Assembly (NCBI RefSeq): GCF_037622515.1
Contig: NZ_JBBJCN010000003.1
Location: forward strand, 1 to 64,000
Direction of reading: 5' to 3'
From: Paradesertivirga superstes
Lineage (GTDB): Bacteria; Bacteroidota; Bacteroidia; Sphingobacteriales; Sphingobacteriaceae
Length of the DNA: 64,000 bases
A program made the position numbers and the translations under genes. The notes below the pieces were generated by a model. That model made no database searches, was not told the DNA's origin, and saw only the letters and a list, made by a program, of their open reading frames with translations. Every line of letters begins with the position of its first letter. Within the stretch, counting starts at the first letter, position 1. Shown one piece after another: positions 9,340 to 18,539 of the stretch.

Positions 9340-11175
9340 CTACTTTAGCTTATCTAAAATTGCTTTATCACGACCTGCCAGAATGGATTGTTCGGGTTTA
9401 TTAAGTTCAAAAACTAGGACTTCATTTTTACCTTCTTTAAGCCACTCGGCAGGAACATATATGGTTTGTTGAGGACCTATTTCCCAGTACTTCCCAAGGT
9501 TGTGTCCGTTAATCCAAACCACTCCCTTGCCCCAGTTTGAAAAATCCAGATAAGTATCAGCAACTTTGTCTATAGTAAGGTACCCCTTTTTAAGAGCAGG
9601 CGTTTTTGAATCAACACTAATTTTCTTTACACTACCCGCCGGTATGGTATCAAAAGGAAGCTTATACATTTGCCAATTTTGAATTTCCCTTCCACCTAAT
9701 TCCACTTTTTCGGTGATTCCTTTTTTATTTTTCAGTAAATAGGGCCCAAAATTTATTCTTCCCATATTCTCTACGAGGATATCAAGTGTTACCTTTCCTT
9801 TCGGCAGGGTTAACATTAAACTATCCTGGTATAAACGCCTGTCCAGATTTCCTGCCCGTTTTCCATTGATAAAAACGATACCATAGTCTCTCAGATCCCG
9901 GATTTTAAGCAGTTGCTTAGTTCCGCTTCCATTGATTATTGTCCGGTACATTACGTACCCGTAGGCCTGGTTTAAATCTTCAAATGTTAAAGGTTTTTTG
10001 CTGGTGATCGGAGATTTCAGCAAATCGAATACAGTACTCGAAGACGTAAATACAACAGGTTTTGTATTGATGGAGGTTTTAGCGGAAGGAACCGAAGGCA
10101 AATCCTGGCCTTCAGGTAAATTTTTCTGAATAACTTCTCTAAAAAGCATAAACTTTTCGGTTGCGTTACCTGCCTCATCTAATGGCGCGTCATAATCATA
10201 ACTACTGATCTGGGGTTCATAAGGATTCTTATCATTAAAGTTTGCGCCATTCATAAAACCGCGGGTAGTTCCTCCATGAAACATATACATATTTATAGAT
10301 ATGCCGGCTTTTAGTACAGAATCTAACCTCCCTGCATATTTTGCCGCAGGAACAGTATGATGTGTCGTACCCCACCAATCAAACCAGGCGGGATACCACT
10401 CTGCGATGAAGTAGGGACCTTTACCATTATTATTTTGGCTGACAAGCCTTTTCACTTTCTCAGGATCGTCTACTCCGTTGATCGCTGCAAGTAAACCCGG
10501 TAAGTGGCCGTCTTTAATTGCAGCTTCCGGATCACAGGTGTAAAGAATACCATCAAAACCTGCCTCTATAAACATCTTTCTGTTTAGGTCAAGATATTTT
10601 TTATCACTTCCATAAGAGCCATACTCATTTTCTATTTGTGTCATAAGAACGTTCCCGCCATGGTTTACCTGCAGAGGTGCCAGCTGCTTTCCTACCTCCT
10701 TGATGTAATTCTCGTAAGCAGCCAGATATTGAGATTCGGTGCTTCGAACCTCAAGGCCCTTTATATTTTGCAACCAGTAAGGATAACCACCGAATTCCCA
10801 CTCGGCACAGACATATGGACTTGGACGTAAAACAACCCAAAGGCCCTCTTCCTGAGCTATTTTTACAAACTCCTTAACATCGTTGTTTCCTGAAAAATCA
10901 TATTTCCCTTTTTGAGGTTCATGCACATTCCAAAAAACATATGTGCCAATTGTATTCAGGCCCATAGCCTTGGCCATCTTCATTCTGTGTCTCCACGATT
11001 CACGGGGAACCCTGGGATAATGAATCTCGCCGGAAACCATTTGAAACGGTTTGCCATCTAAAAGAAATGCCGAGTCGGTTAAAGTGAAGGTGTGGGATGA
11101 AGTTTGAGCGTTCAGGTCCTTGCCAAGGAAAACGAGCAAAGCCAGGAGAGCGAGGTTGTGTGTTATTTTATTCAT
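9340..11175 (-). CDS. Beta-galactosidase, glycoside hydrolase family 35
   Basis: A 611-aa exported exo-beta-galactosidase. The signal peptide ends near residue 23 (LNAQ). The GH35 barrel starts with SGEIHYPRVPRESW, and the acid/base Glu184 (IENEYGSYG) and nucleophile Glu259 (FIAEWYPAW) are both present. The C-terminal third holds the galactose-binding-like beta domains usual for bacterial GH35 (VWINGHNLGKYW near residue 555). It is 60 bases beyond the GH30 gene and probably shares its transcript. It should trim galactose from the non-reducing ends of the galactan pieces that GH30 makes. GH35 also contains exo-glucosaminidases, but the genomic setting favours galactose. Confidence 0.92.
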   Translation of the reverse strand: MNKITHNLALLALLVFLGKDLNAQTSSHTFTLTDSAFLLDGKPFQMVSGEIHYPRVPRESWRHRMKMAKAMGLNTIGTYVFWNVHEPQKGKYDFSGNNDVKEFVKIAQEEGLWVVLRPSPYVCAEWEFGGYPYWLQNIKGLEVRSTESQYLAAYENYIKEVGKQLAPLQVNHGGNVLMTQIENEYGSYGSDKKYLDLNRKMFIEAGFDGILYTCDPEAAIKDGHLPGLLAAINGVDDPEKVKRLVSQNNNGKGPYFIAEWYPAWFDWWGTTHHTVPAAKYAGRLDSVLKAGISINMYMFHGGTTRGFMNGANFNDKNPYEPQISSYDYDAPLDEAGNATEKFMLFREVIQKNLPEGQDLPSVPSAKTSINTKPVVFTSSSTVFDLLKSPITSKKPLTFEDLNQAYGYVMYRTIINGSGTKQLLKIRDLRDYGIVFINGKRAGNLDRRLYQDSLMLTLPKGKVTLDILVENMGRINFGPYLLKNKKGITEKVELGGREIQNWQMYKLPFDTIPAGSVKKISVDSKTPALKKGYLTIDKVADTYLDFSNWGKGVVWINGHNLGKYWEIGPQQTIYVPAEWLKEGKNEVLVFELNKPEQSILAGRDKAILDKLK

Positions 11176-11235
11176 GATTTTGTATTATCTATGCTTTTTC
11201 CAGCGAAAATTTAGTAGTGTTGATACAGGCTCTAA

Positions 11236-12798
11236 TTATTCTAAATCAGATAAAAAAGTGGTTATGCTTTGCGGTTCCAGCACAATAGGTTTATCAGCAG
11301 GAAGGGCACGTTTTATAAGCAGATCTTTTGTTGCTGAGGTTATATAAGTTGTAAGATCTTTAAGCTTCCCATTATTCAAAGCTAAACTTAGTTCAACAGC
11401 CTGTGGAGTTGAGTTTATTACAACGGTGACCAGCTTATTATCATTGGTTTTGTATGATGAAGCCAGAACTTCTGGTTCCCCACCGTTAGAGACAACATCC
11501 AGCCTTACCGAACCGGGTGTAATAAAGCGACTGTAATTACCCAGAGCCCAAAGCATTTTGCTCGGGTAATGAGCACCGTCAGTTTTATTTTTGTCAATAT
11601 AAATCAGCCCGTCTTTGTAATCATAAGGAGAAAGGGCCAGCCACCATTGCCATGCAGAAGCACTCGCATTGACCAGATCGTTATGAATTACCCTTGCTAA
11701 ATACAATGCAGGAGCGATACTCAAATCCCGGCCCTCTCCTTTCATCTCATTTTCATTATCACCTAAAATACAATATTCAGACTGCCAGAATCCTAATCCG
11801 GAAACAGAGGATATTTTCGCAGCAACCTGCTTTCTGATGCCTGCTGCCTTTGCATAACTTGATGTGGTAAAGTAGCTATGGCCACAGATGAGCTTTTCTA
11901 CAGAAGATAAATTACCGATATAGTTCGGGGATGAAGAATCGAAGAAAGCTTCAATCTGATTGCCCTTATCGGCCTTACCATTTGCGGAATAAAGAAATTC
12001 ATATTGCCCTGCTTCAGAAACTGTAATTTTCGTATTCAGATTATTCGTTTTAAGCGATGCATCGAGTGAATTTATAATGCCAGAGATCTCGCTGTTGGTG
12101 AAAGGCGTTCCTTCCTGCCCGCCGTCGCTCCAATCCCACTGTGGTTCGTTGACCGGACTTATGTAATTAAATGTAACTCCTGATTTAACCTGAACTCCTT
12201 TTATCACAGTCGTAAGAAAATCTGCGAACGCAGGAAAGTTTTCTCGAGCCAGATTGGGCTGCGCAGAACTTGCGAACGCTTTTTTAGTCACCGTCATTTG
12301 AACTGGTGGACTGTTTGTGAAAGCAAGAAAATTGTTTACGCCGCGTTCCTTTGCAGCTTTCAAAAACCACATCTGTCCGGACTGCCGATTCCAATCGTAA
12401 GTTCCATTGTCATTCATAAACGATTCCGCTCTGCGCCATTCATCGCCAATACCACTTTGACTTCCCTGTTGTGTACTCCCGGCACCAATATTAAATCGCC
12501 AGAATGAAAGACCTATACCTTCCGGAGATCCGTCCGATTTTAGCTTTCGGCTGAAAAGCAGATCAGCAATCCCATTTTTTTTGGCTTCCGGCCAGTTCCC
12601 CGCGAATTGACAGGACCATGCGTCGGATGCTCCAAAGTTGTCGATCGTTTGATACCCCTTGTTAAGATCTATTGAGACCATAACTTTTCGCACCTGATCC
12701 GCAGCAGCAGGATTTTTTAAGCCTTTTTCCTTCCCGCAGGCAGAGATACTTAGAGAAAGCATAAAGGACAAAACTTTGCTTATTAGCTTTAAATTCAT
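11236..12798 (-). CDS. GH30-family glycosidase, endo-beta-1,6-galactanase-like
   Basis: A 520-aa lipoprotein: the lipobox SISAC places the acylated Cys at residue 21, so the enzyme is membrane-anchored, probably on the cell surface. The GH30 barrel shows acid/base Glu218 (SPVNEPQWDW) and nucleophile Glu341 (FWQSEYCILG). A C-terminal beta domain ends in VLEPQSITTFLSDL, typical of GH30. The WDWSDGGQEG stretch and overall form resemble the GH30 group with endo-beta-1,6-galactanase activity, but beta-1,6-glucanase or xylanase subfamilies cannot be ruled out by eye. It lies downstream of susD beyond a strong hairpin. With the GH35 and GH2 enzymes it suggests breakdown of beta-1,6-galactan as found in arabinogalactan side chains. 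Confidence 0.82.
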   Translation of the reverse strand: MNLKLISKVLSFMLSLSISACGKEKGLKNPAAADQVRKVMVSIDLNKGYQTIDNFGASDAWSCQFAGNWPEAKKNGIADLLFSRKLKSDGSPEGIGLSFWRFNIGAGSTQQGSQSGIGDEWRRAESFMNDNGTYDWNRQSGQMWFLKAAKERGVNNFLAFTNSPPVQMTVTKKAFASSAQPNLARENFPAFADFLTTVIKGVQVKSGVTFNYISPVNEPQWDWSDGGQEGTPFTNSEISGIINSLDASLKTNNLNTKITVSEAGQYEFLYSANGKADKGNQIEAFFDSSSPNYIGNLSSVEKLICGHSYFTTSSYAKAAGIRKQVAAKISSVSGLGFWQSEYCILGDNENEMKGEGRDLSIAPALYLARVIHNDLVNASASAWQWWLALSPYDYKDGLIYIDKNKTDGAHYPSKMLWALGNYSRFITPGSVRLDVVSNGGEPEVLASSYKTNDNKLVTVVINSTPQAVELSLALNNGKLKDLTTYITSATKDLLIKRALPADKPIVLEPQSITTFLSDLE

Positions 12799-12825
12799 TG
12801 TTCGATTTGTAAAGAAATGCCTATA

Positions 12826-12853
12826 GAAAAAGCTACCGGCTTATCCGGTAGCT
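12826..12853 (-). terminator. Intercistronic hairpin between susD and GH30 gene
   Basis: AGCTACCGG (12831-12839) pairs perfectly with CCGGTAGCT (12845-12853); on the minus strand the stem is followed by TTTTTC. It sits in the 68-bp gap between susD and the GH30 gene. It is either a terminator or, more likely, a partial attenuator that lets susC/D be expressed above the enzymes. Confidence 0.7.
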
Positions 12854-12866
12854 CATAAATCATTTA

Positions 12867-14543
12867 TTAATAATTAGCATTTTGCTTTAGTTTGTCGCCA
12901 GAGGCCTGGATCTCAGCCCTTGGAATTGGCAACCAGTAGTGCTTTTCTTCAAATTTTCTGCCCTCTAGGGCTACCTTTTTCTGGTAAGCCAAAGTACTTC
13001 CGCTTTTCGTGATAGTAATCCCTTGTGCAGGCATATTTTCAGTTTGTGTAGCTATTTTCCAGCGACGAACATCATAGAAACGGTGCTCTTCAAAAGCCAG
13101 CTCCACTCGGCGCTCTCTTCTTATAGCCTCACGCATTTGTTCTTTAGTTAAGCCAGCCAGAGGCGGCATATTTACTCCGGCACGTGCACGAACTTCGTTA
13201 ACCGCATTGTATACCGTTATATCTGGGGTAGCGACAACTTCATTTTGTGCTTCCGCATAATTCAACAGGATCTCAGCGTACCTGAAATAAATCCATGGCT
13301 GTATACCAGCTACGTTCCAGGGATTTTGAATCGGCAAATCCTCATCAACAAATTTCCTTAGGTAATAACCTGTTTTAGAAGTATTCCAGTTTGACGGTCC
13401 GTCTTTGCTGTCGCGCCCTCCGGGAATAAAAGTTTCAACTGCGCGCCCGCGATATGGAGCGCCATTGTGAAGAACTGTAGCGTAAAACCTTGGATCCCGG
13501 TTTTTGTAGGGATCTTGTTCATTATATCCTGATGTAGGATCTGTTATAACTTTGCCATTATTCATCTCATAGGCGTCTACCATATTCTGCAAAGGAAGGT
13601 TACCGCCCCAGCCGTCGTAGCCATTGGGGCCGTTAGAGATTTCCAGCCGAACGTGAGGAGCAGCAACAGTATAATAACGAGCGAAAATAACTTCGTTGCT
13701 GGGGTCGGATTTCTGAAATAAGCGGCTATAGTTCGAACTTAAACTATAAGTACCAAGATTCATTACTGCTTTAGCAGCATCAGCAGCTGCCTGCCATGTG
13801 CCTGCGTTATATAGCGGGCTTGCAGCATATAAAAGCAATCTTGATTTCAAAGCAAGAGCAGCACCTTTTGTTGCTCTGCCTCTTACCCAGCTGCTATTAT
13901 TACTTTCAGGCAGTCCAGCTGCAGCCTCGCTTAATTGGGCAACAGCATAGTTAATACAATCAGCGATGCTTGCTCTTTGAAATAGCGCCGGATCTGTGAG
14001 ATCGTCGGATAGGTTAGAAACTTTGTCTCCCATTAAAGGAACACCGCCGTAGTTACGAATGAGATCATGGTAACGGAAGGCACGGATAAATTTAATTTCG
14101 GCTATCAGGTTTTTTTTATGAGATGCACTCATAGGAACCTGATCAACATTTGCCAGGGCGTAATTACATTCTCTTATACTTCTGTAGCTGCGGCCCCACA
14201 ATGTGCCTGCAATACCTGTATTCTCAGGAGACAACTCCCCCTTCTGAACAAGCCAGGTATCATCGTTATTATTATAAATAGCCTCATCAGTCAGGGAACA
14301 CCACATGGCATATTCAAAACCCCGTCCAAACCCCGGCAGTGTTCCTTCTGCTTCTTTATTCGTTAATCTGGTTCCCAGATAACGGTTAATTACAAAAGAT
14401 TCAAAAAGTGTAGAATCTGATGTGATTGCTGCATCGGATACTCTATCGGTAGGTGTGATGTCTAAAAAATCTTTTTTACAGGAGGCCACTATTGAAAGTG
14501 CAGCTGTAAAGTATAGTATATTTAAAATTCTGCTTGATTTCAT
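12867..14543 (-). CDS. SusD/RagB-family glycan-binding lipoprotein (locus A)
   Basis: A 558-aa outer-membrane lipoprotein that forms the lid of its SusC partner and captures oligosaccharides at the cell surface. The lipobox VASCKK puts the lipidated Cys at residue 22. The N-terminal TPR-like helices contain the family pattern AEIKFIRAFRYHDLIRNYG. The C-terminal SusD signature is seen in RYAEILLNYAEAQNEV and RRERRVELAFEEHRFYDVRRW. The gene begins 10 bases after susC, a normal tight susC-susD arrangement. Ligand identity is inferred only from the neighbouring galactan enzymes. Confidence 0.95.
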   Translation of the reverse strand: MKSSRILNILYFTAALSIVASCKKDFLDITPTDRVSDAAITSDSTLFESFVINRYLGTRLTNKEAEGTLPGFGRGFEYAMWCSLTDEAIYNNNDDTWLVQKGELSPENTGIAGTLWGRSYRSIRECNYALANVDQVPMSASHKKNLIAEIKFIRAFRYHDLIRNYGGVPLMGDKVSNLSDDLTDPALFQRASIADCINYAVAQLSEAAAGLPESNNSSWVRGRATKGAALALKSRLLLYAASPLYNAGTWQAAADAAKAVMNLGTYSLSSNYSRLFQKSDPSNEVIFARYYTVAAPHVRLEISNGPNGYDGWGGNLPLQNMVDAYEMNNGKVITDPTSGYNEQDPYKNRDPRFYATVLHNGAPYRGRAVETFIPGGRDSKDGPSNWNTSKTGYYLRKFVDEDLPIQNPWNVAGIQPWIYFRYAEILLNYAEAQNEVVATPDITVYNAVNEVRARAGVNMPPLAGLTKEQMREAIRRERRVELAFEEHRFYDVRRWKIATQTENMPAQGITITKSGSTLAYQKKVALEGRKFEEKHYWLPIPRAEIQASGDKLKQNANY

Positions 14544-14553
14544 GATCTCTTAT

Positions 14554-17500
14554 TTAAAACTTAATACTCGCGCCTAAATTGATAATACGTTGCTGAGGAT
14601 AAAACTGTCCGCTTTCACTGCTACCCTCAGGATCATAATCTTTAACTTTTGTAAGGGTGAACACATTAAATGCATTGGTGTAAAACCTTACCGACTGTAT
14701 TTTAGCTTTAGAAAGCACAGACATAGGTAAAGTATAACCTAACTCAATGTTCTTTAACCTTAAAAAAGCAGTATTATTTAACCAGAAATCATTTCGGTAT
14801 TGGCCACCGCTTATAGAAGCAGAAGCTCTTTCATCTACACGAGGAAAAGTGCCATTTGGATTTGCAGGACTCCAACGGTTGTCGGCCCAGCTGCTGTAAA
14901 AATTACCAACTGTTCCAGCTTCCCCTAATACATATTGATTCACTTTAGACTGACCCGCCAAAACAGCAGAAAAATCAAAGTTTTTCCATCCGGCATTTAG
15001 ATTGATACCGTATGTCAGCTGAGGTATATTTCCAAGCTCAGTTCTTACCTGATCATCAGCGGTTATCTTGCCATCATCATTGTAATCCTCAAATTTTAAA
15101 TCACCTAATTTCGCGCCAGTTACATGCGGGTAACTATCTAATTCTTGTTGGGTGCGAAAAATACCTATAGACCTGTATAACAAATAAGTATTTAACGGCT
15201 TGCCGGTTTCTTTCTGGTAGTCAAGGGCTGCAGGTGATTCATCTCTGAAAACAACCTTACTTTTTGCATACGTAACGTTCCCTGAAATACCATAGCTGAA
15301 ATTACCTTTATGATTATAACCCAATGTAGATTCAAATCCGGCATTATCTACCTCTCCTATGTTTTCAGATGGTACTAATGCATCCGAACCAAAGGGATTT
15401 ACAATTCCGGTCACATTTGGAATGGAAGCATTTCTGTTATAAAGAATTTTTGATCTGTTTTCTTTAAAGTAGATAAACTCAAGGGAAATATCTTGAAAAA
15501 GAGCTGCATTTAAACCGATATCTGTTTTTTTAGAAACTTCCCAGGTAATACTCGGATTGGCAAGTTTAACCAAATCAATTCCGGGATTAACACCACTACC
15601 AAGTATGTACTGATTATTGAAAGAATAGTTATTGATAAACTGGTTAGAGCCAACATTATCCCCACCCAGTTCTCCATAAGAAGCTCGAAGTTTCAGGTCA
15701 TTAACAAATTTTACTTTGTTCTTAAACCATCCTTCTTCTGATAAACGCCAGCCTGCAGAAATTCCTGGAAAGTAGCCGAATCGCTCTGATGAAGGAAAAT
15801 TAGATGAACCGTCAACACGTAATTGAACTTCCGCAAGGTATTTCTCTTTATAGTTATAATTGGCTCTTCCAATATAACTAACCCGAGTCGCTTTCCAGCT
15901 TCTGCCTTCAACCTTCATATCAGTAGGACTCGTTCCTCCCTGAGACAACTCCGGGGTTTCCTGTGTAGGAAAATTCAACTTTCTGGCATCAAAGTAATCC
16001 AGGCTTGACTCACTCTGTTCATAAGCGGCAAAAGCAGTAACATTATGCACTCCAAAGCTTCTTTTGAAATCTAATTTAATATTGGCTGTAGATAAAGTAG
16101 TATTCTCCTGAGACTGAAACAGGGAAGCTTTAGCTTCTCCTACTGTTTTAGGATCATATTTATTATCGGTACTGTTGTACAAATACACTAAATACGGAGT
16201 AGTAAAATTCTTGTTTGACTGATCTGACTTATCTAAGGCATAGAAACCATCTATTGATAATCCTTTAACAAGTGGAATCGCATAGCTGGCTCTTAGAATT
16301 CCGTTAAAAAATAAACGGGGGTTTTTGTTTAAACCGCCGGCATCGGTCACCATCATTACCGGGTTGTTATTTTCTATACCCGAAGAAGGAAGTCCGTTGG
16401 GATATATTGCGGGAACTGTAGGATATGCTCTATATACCGAACGGAAAATATTTCCTGCACCCTGTGTAGGGAACTGCCTGTTTTCCTGCCTTCCCGCCAA
16501 AGACAGACCAACTTTAAAATTATTTGTAATGTTAGCGTCTATATTCGACCTAAGGTTATACTGATTATATTTTGTAGCCCCTTCTTTATATAGACCACCC
16601 TGATTAAGCATTCCTAAAGACACAAAGTATTTTGTATTTTCTGTTCCCCCGTTTACAGATAGGTTATGCTGATTTTGAAGTGCATTGTCTTTTAGCGAAG
16701 TTGCTATCCAATCTGTATTAGGGTAGTTTAACGGATCTGATCCATTTCTAAACTTTTCTATTTGCTCAGCAGTATAGAACTGATTCATCCCGCCTGCAGG
16801 GTTATTATAATAGTTAATTTCATTCCTAATAGTTGCATAAGTTGCAGCATCCGCCATTTTAGGCAGGCTTGTAGGAGAAGAAAACCCCTGATTGAAACTG
16901 TAAGAAACGGTTGGTTTACCGGTTGTCCCTCTTTTTGTAGTAACAAGGATTACCCCATTGGCAGCACGACTACCGTAAACAGCTGCGGAAGCATCTTTTA
17001 AAACGGTTACACTTTCAACATCATTAGGATCTAAACGCTCAAAACCGCCGAGTTGCCCCGGTACACCATCCACAACAACCAGAACATCTCTGTTACCGGT
17101 AGTAGAAATACCTCTGATACGTATCTCAGACGCATCATATCCAGGTTCGCCACCCCGGTTTGTCGCCATAACACCTGAAAAGCGACCGGCCAACGAGTTA
17201 GACAAGTTTGGCTGAGGGCTTTTCACTAGTTCTTCACCTTTTACAACAGAAACTGATCCTGTTAAAGTCGCTCTTTTTTGCGTACCGTACCCGACAACTA
17301 CTACCTCCTGCAGTGATTTGGCTTCGGGCGCAAGCGCTACATTGATTATCGTTCTGCCATTAACCCCGATTTCCTGAGAAACAAAACCAATAAAGCTATA
17401 CATCAAACTAGCAGTATTATCTGGAACAGAGATGGAATAATTCCCATTAATATCAGTTGTTACTCCATTCGACAGGTTTTTAATTTTAACGGTCACGCCG

Positions 17501-17637
17501 GGTAAAGCTTCATTACTCTCATCTGTAACTTTCCCTTTAACTGTAACTTGAGCATTGGCTACGCAAACTGCCAATAAAACAATGGGAAGTATTAAGCCTA
17601 GCTTAATCCACCAGCGCGTGCGGTAATTACTACACAT
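14554..17637 (-). CDS. SusC/RagA-family TonB-dependent transporter (locus A)
   Basis: A 1027-aa outer-membrane channel for TonB-driven uptake of oligosaccharides. A signal peptide ends near residue 29 (VANAQ). A carboxypeptidase-D-like plug extension follows (VKGKVTDESNEALPGVTVKI), then the Ton box region (EVVVVGYGTQKRATLTGSV), the plug (VLKDASAAVYGSRAANGVI) and a 22-strand barrel that ends in INLGASIKF. There is no STN domain, so signalling through a FecR/sigma pair is not expected; this agrees with the HTCS in the same locus. It is the first gene of the susC-susD-GH30-GH35 transcript. The leader motif TAAACCTA occurs at 17655-17662, shortly before the start. Confidence 0.96.
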   Translation of the reverse strand: MCSNYRTRWWIKLGLILPIVLLAVCVANAQVTVKGKVTDESNEALPGVTVKIKNLSNGVTTDINGNYSISVPDNTASLMYSFIGFVSQEIGVNGRTIINVALAPEAKSLQEVVVVGYGTQKRATLTGSVSVVKGEELVKSPQPNLSNSLAGRFSGVMATNRGGEPGYDASEIRIRGISTTGNRDVLVVVDGVPGQLGGFERLDPNDVESVTVLKDASAAVYGSRAANGVILVTTKRGTTGKPTVSYSFNQGFSSPTSLPKMADAATYATIRNEINYYNNPAGGMNQFYTAEQIEKFRNGSDPLNYPNTDWIATSLKDNALQNQHNLSVNGGTENTKYFVSLGMLNQGGLYKEGATKYNQYNLRSNIDANITNNFKVGLSLAGRQENRQFPTQGAGNIFRSVYRAYPTVPAIYPNGLPSSGIENNNPVMMVTDAGGLNKNPRLFFNGILRASYAIPLVKGLSIDGFYALDKSDQSNKNFTTPYLVYLYNSTDNKYDPKTVGEAKASLFQSQENTTLSTANIKLDFKRSFGVHNVTAFAAYEQSESSLDYFDARKLNFPTQETPELSQGGTSPTDMKVEGRSWKATRVSYIGRANYNYKEKYLAEVQLRVDGSSNFPSSERFGYFPGISAGWRLSEEGWFKNKVKFVNDLKLRASYGELGGDNVGSNQFINNYSFNNQYILGSGVNPGIDLVKLANPSITWEVSKKTDIGLNAALFQDISLEFIYFKENRSKILYNRNASIPNVTGIVNPFGSDALVPSENIGEVDNAGFESTLGYNHKGNFSYGISGNVTYAKSKVVFRDESPAALDYQKETGKPLNTYLLYRSIGIFRTQQELDSYPHVTGAKLGDLKFEDYNDDGKITADDQVRTELGNIPQLTYGINLNAGWKNFDFSAVLAGQSKVNQYVLGEAGTVGNFYSSWADNRWSPANPNGTFPRVDERASASISGGQYRNDFWLNNTAFLRLKNIELGYTLPMSVLSKAKIQSVRFYTNAFNVFTLTKVKDYDPEGSSESGQFYPQQRIINLGASIKF

Positions 17638-18138
17638 AAAAAAAAATTTAATTTTAGGTTTAAATTGGTTTAAAATGAATGAGCCTTAATTCTGGCAAGG
17701 TTACATTCATGGAAATACTGTTAATCTTAGTTCTTAAAAATCGGCCGTATTTAAGGTTTATAAACAATAGCTAAGTTCAGTTAAAAATAGCAGATGCGTG
17801 AGGGGCAAACAACCACAATCATAGGGGAGTATTAACAAAAAACTGTCTTTAGAATAATAATTCCGCCAGTAACATATAATTCCATTCAGCAACAATAATT
17901 GTCAGAAGCTCTGTAAACTGACAATATCAAGCGCACATAATAACATCCGTGATGCTTGCCAAAAATCAAATTCGGAGTGACTGTTTTTACTGGCTTAGGA
18001 AAACTATGATATAGCTTTTCGATGTAAGCAAAAAATAACCGTTCCTCTGAGAGAGGACCATCATATAGCAATGAATGACATTGCATTTTTACTCTTTACA
18101 GAAAGAAGCAAAGACGTTGATCGCTTACAGACAAACCT
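17638..18138. other. Upstream region of the locus A susC gene
   Basis: A 500-bp stretch between the start of susC and a doubtful small frame. It should hold the HTCS-controlled promoter of locus A, but I could not identify a clear operator or a TAnnTTTG element. A 66-codon minus-strand frame at 17886-18086 has no features of a real protein. Confidence 0.4.
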
Positions 18139-18348
18139 TTAGTTTAATAAGGGAAAATTTCTGGGCTTGGGATATATTTGTTTGAACCACTGAGTGGATG
18201 ATTCAGATGCTGTCTCCGGTTTTTTCTTAGCAATAACAGTTGTTTCTGATAAATCCGTGGTTTTGTCTGCCTCGGTTTTAGGGCATTCAATTAATCTACC
18301 ATCTTCTTGTTCTACTCTTACCGGCAACGCTTTTATTTTTTTCATCAT
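18139..18348 (-). CDS. Possible small hydrophilic protein, 69 aa
   Basis: This is a charged, low-complexity frame (MMKKIKALPVRVEQEDGRL at the start, then a Lys/Glu/Thr-rich middle). There is no signal peptide, membrane segment or known domain. It lies in the 900-bp gap between the SASA-type esterase and susC, on the same strand as both. The natural-looking N-terminus favours a gene and the disordered remainder does not. I cannot assign a function and give it low confidence. Confidence 0.3.
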   Translation of the reverse strand: MMKKIKALPVRVEQEDGRLIECPKTEADKTTDLSETTVIAKKKPETASESSTQWFKQIYPKPRNFPLLN

Positions 18349-18539
18349 GACTAAGTTTAAATTCGCTAGCCTCGTACTAACCCTGATCGATTATATTGAC
18401 CTATTTTGAAGGTCAATGGTCCAAAGAAACATACCTGGGCTTCTATATACAAAAGACGCTTCATTTAAGATAAATCAACAGGGGACAACTATTGAAATGA
18501 AAGGGGCTAATCGTTTAATACGAACAGCCCATCAAGTAT

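Noticed and set aside
17886..18086. 66-codon minus-strand frame as a gene
   Set aside because: Odd composition rich in Tyr/Cys/Ser, no start signal, no domain, and no conserved-looking segment; it looks like a chance frame in a regulatory region.
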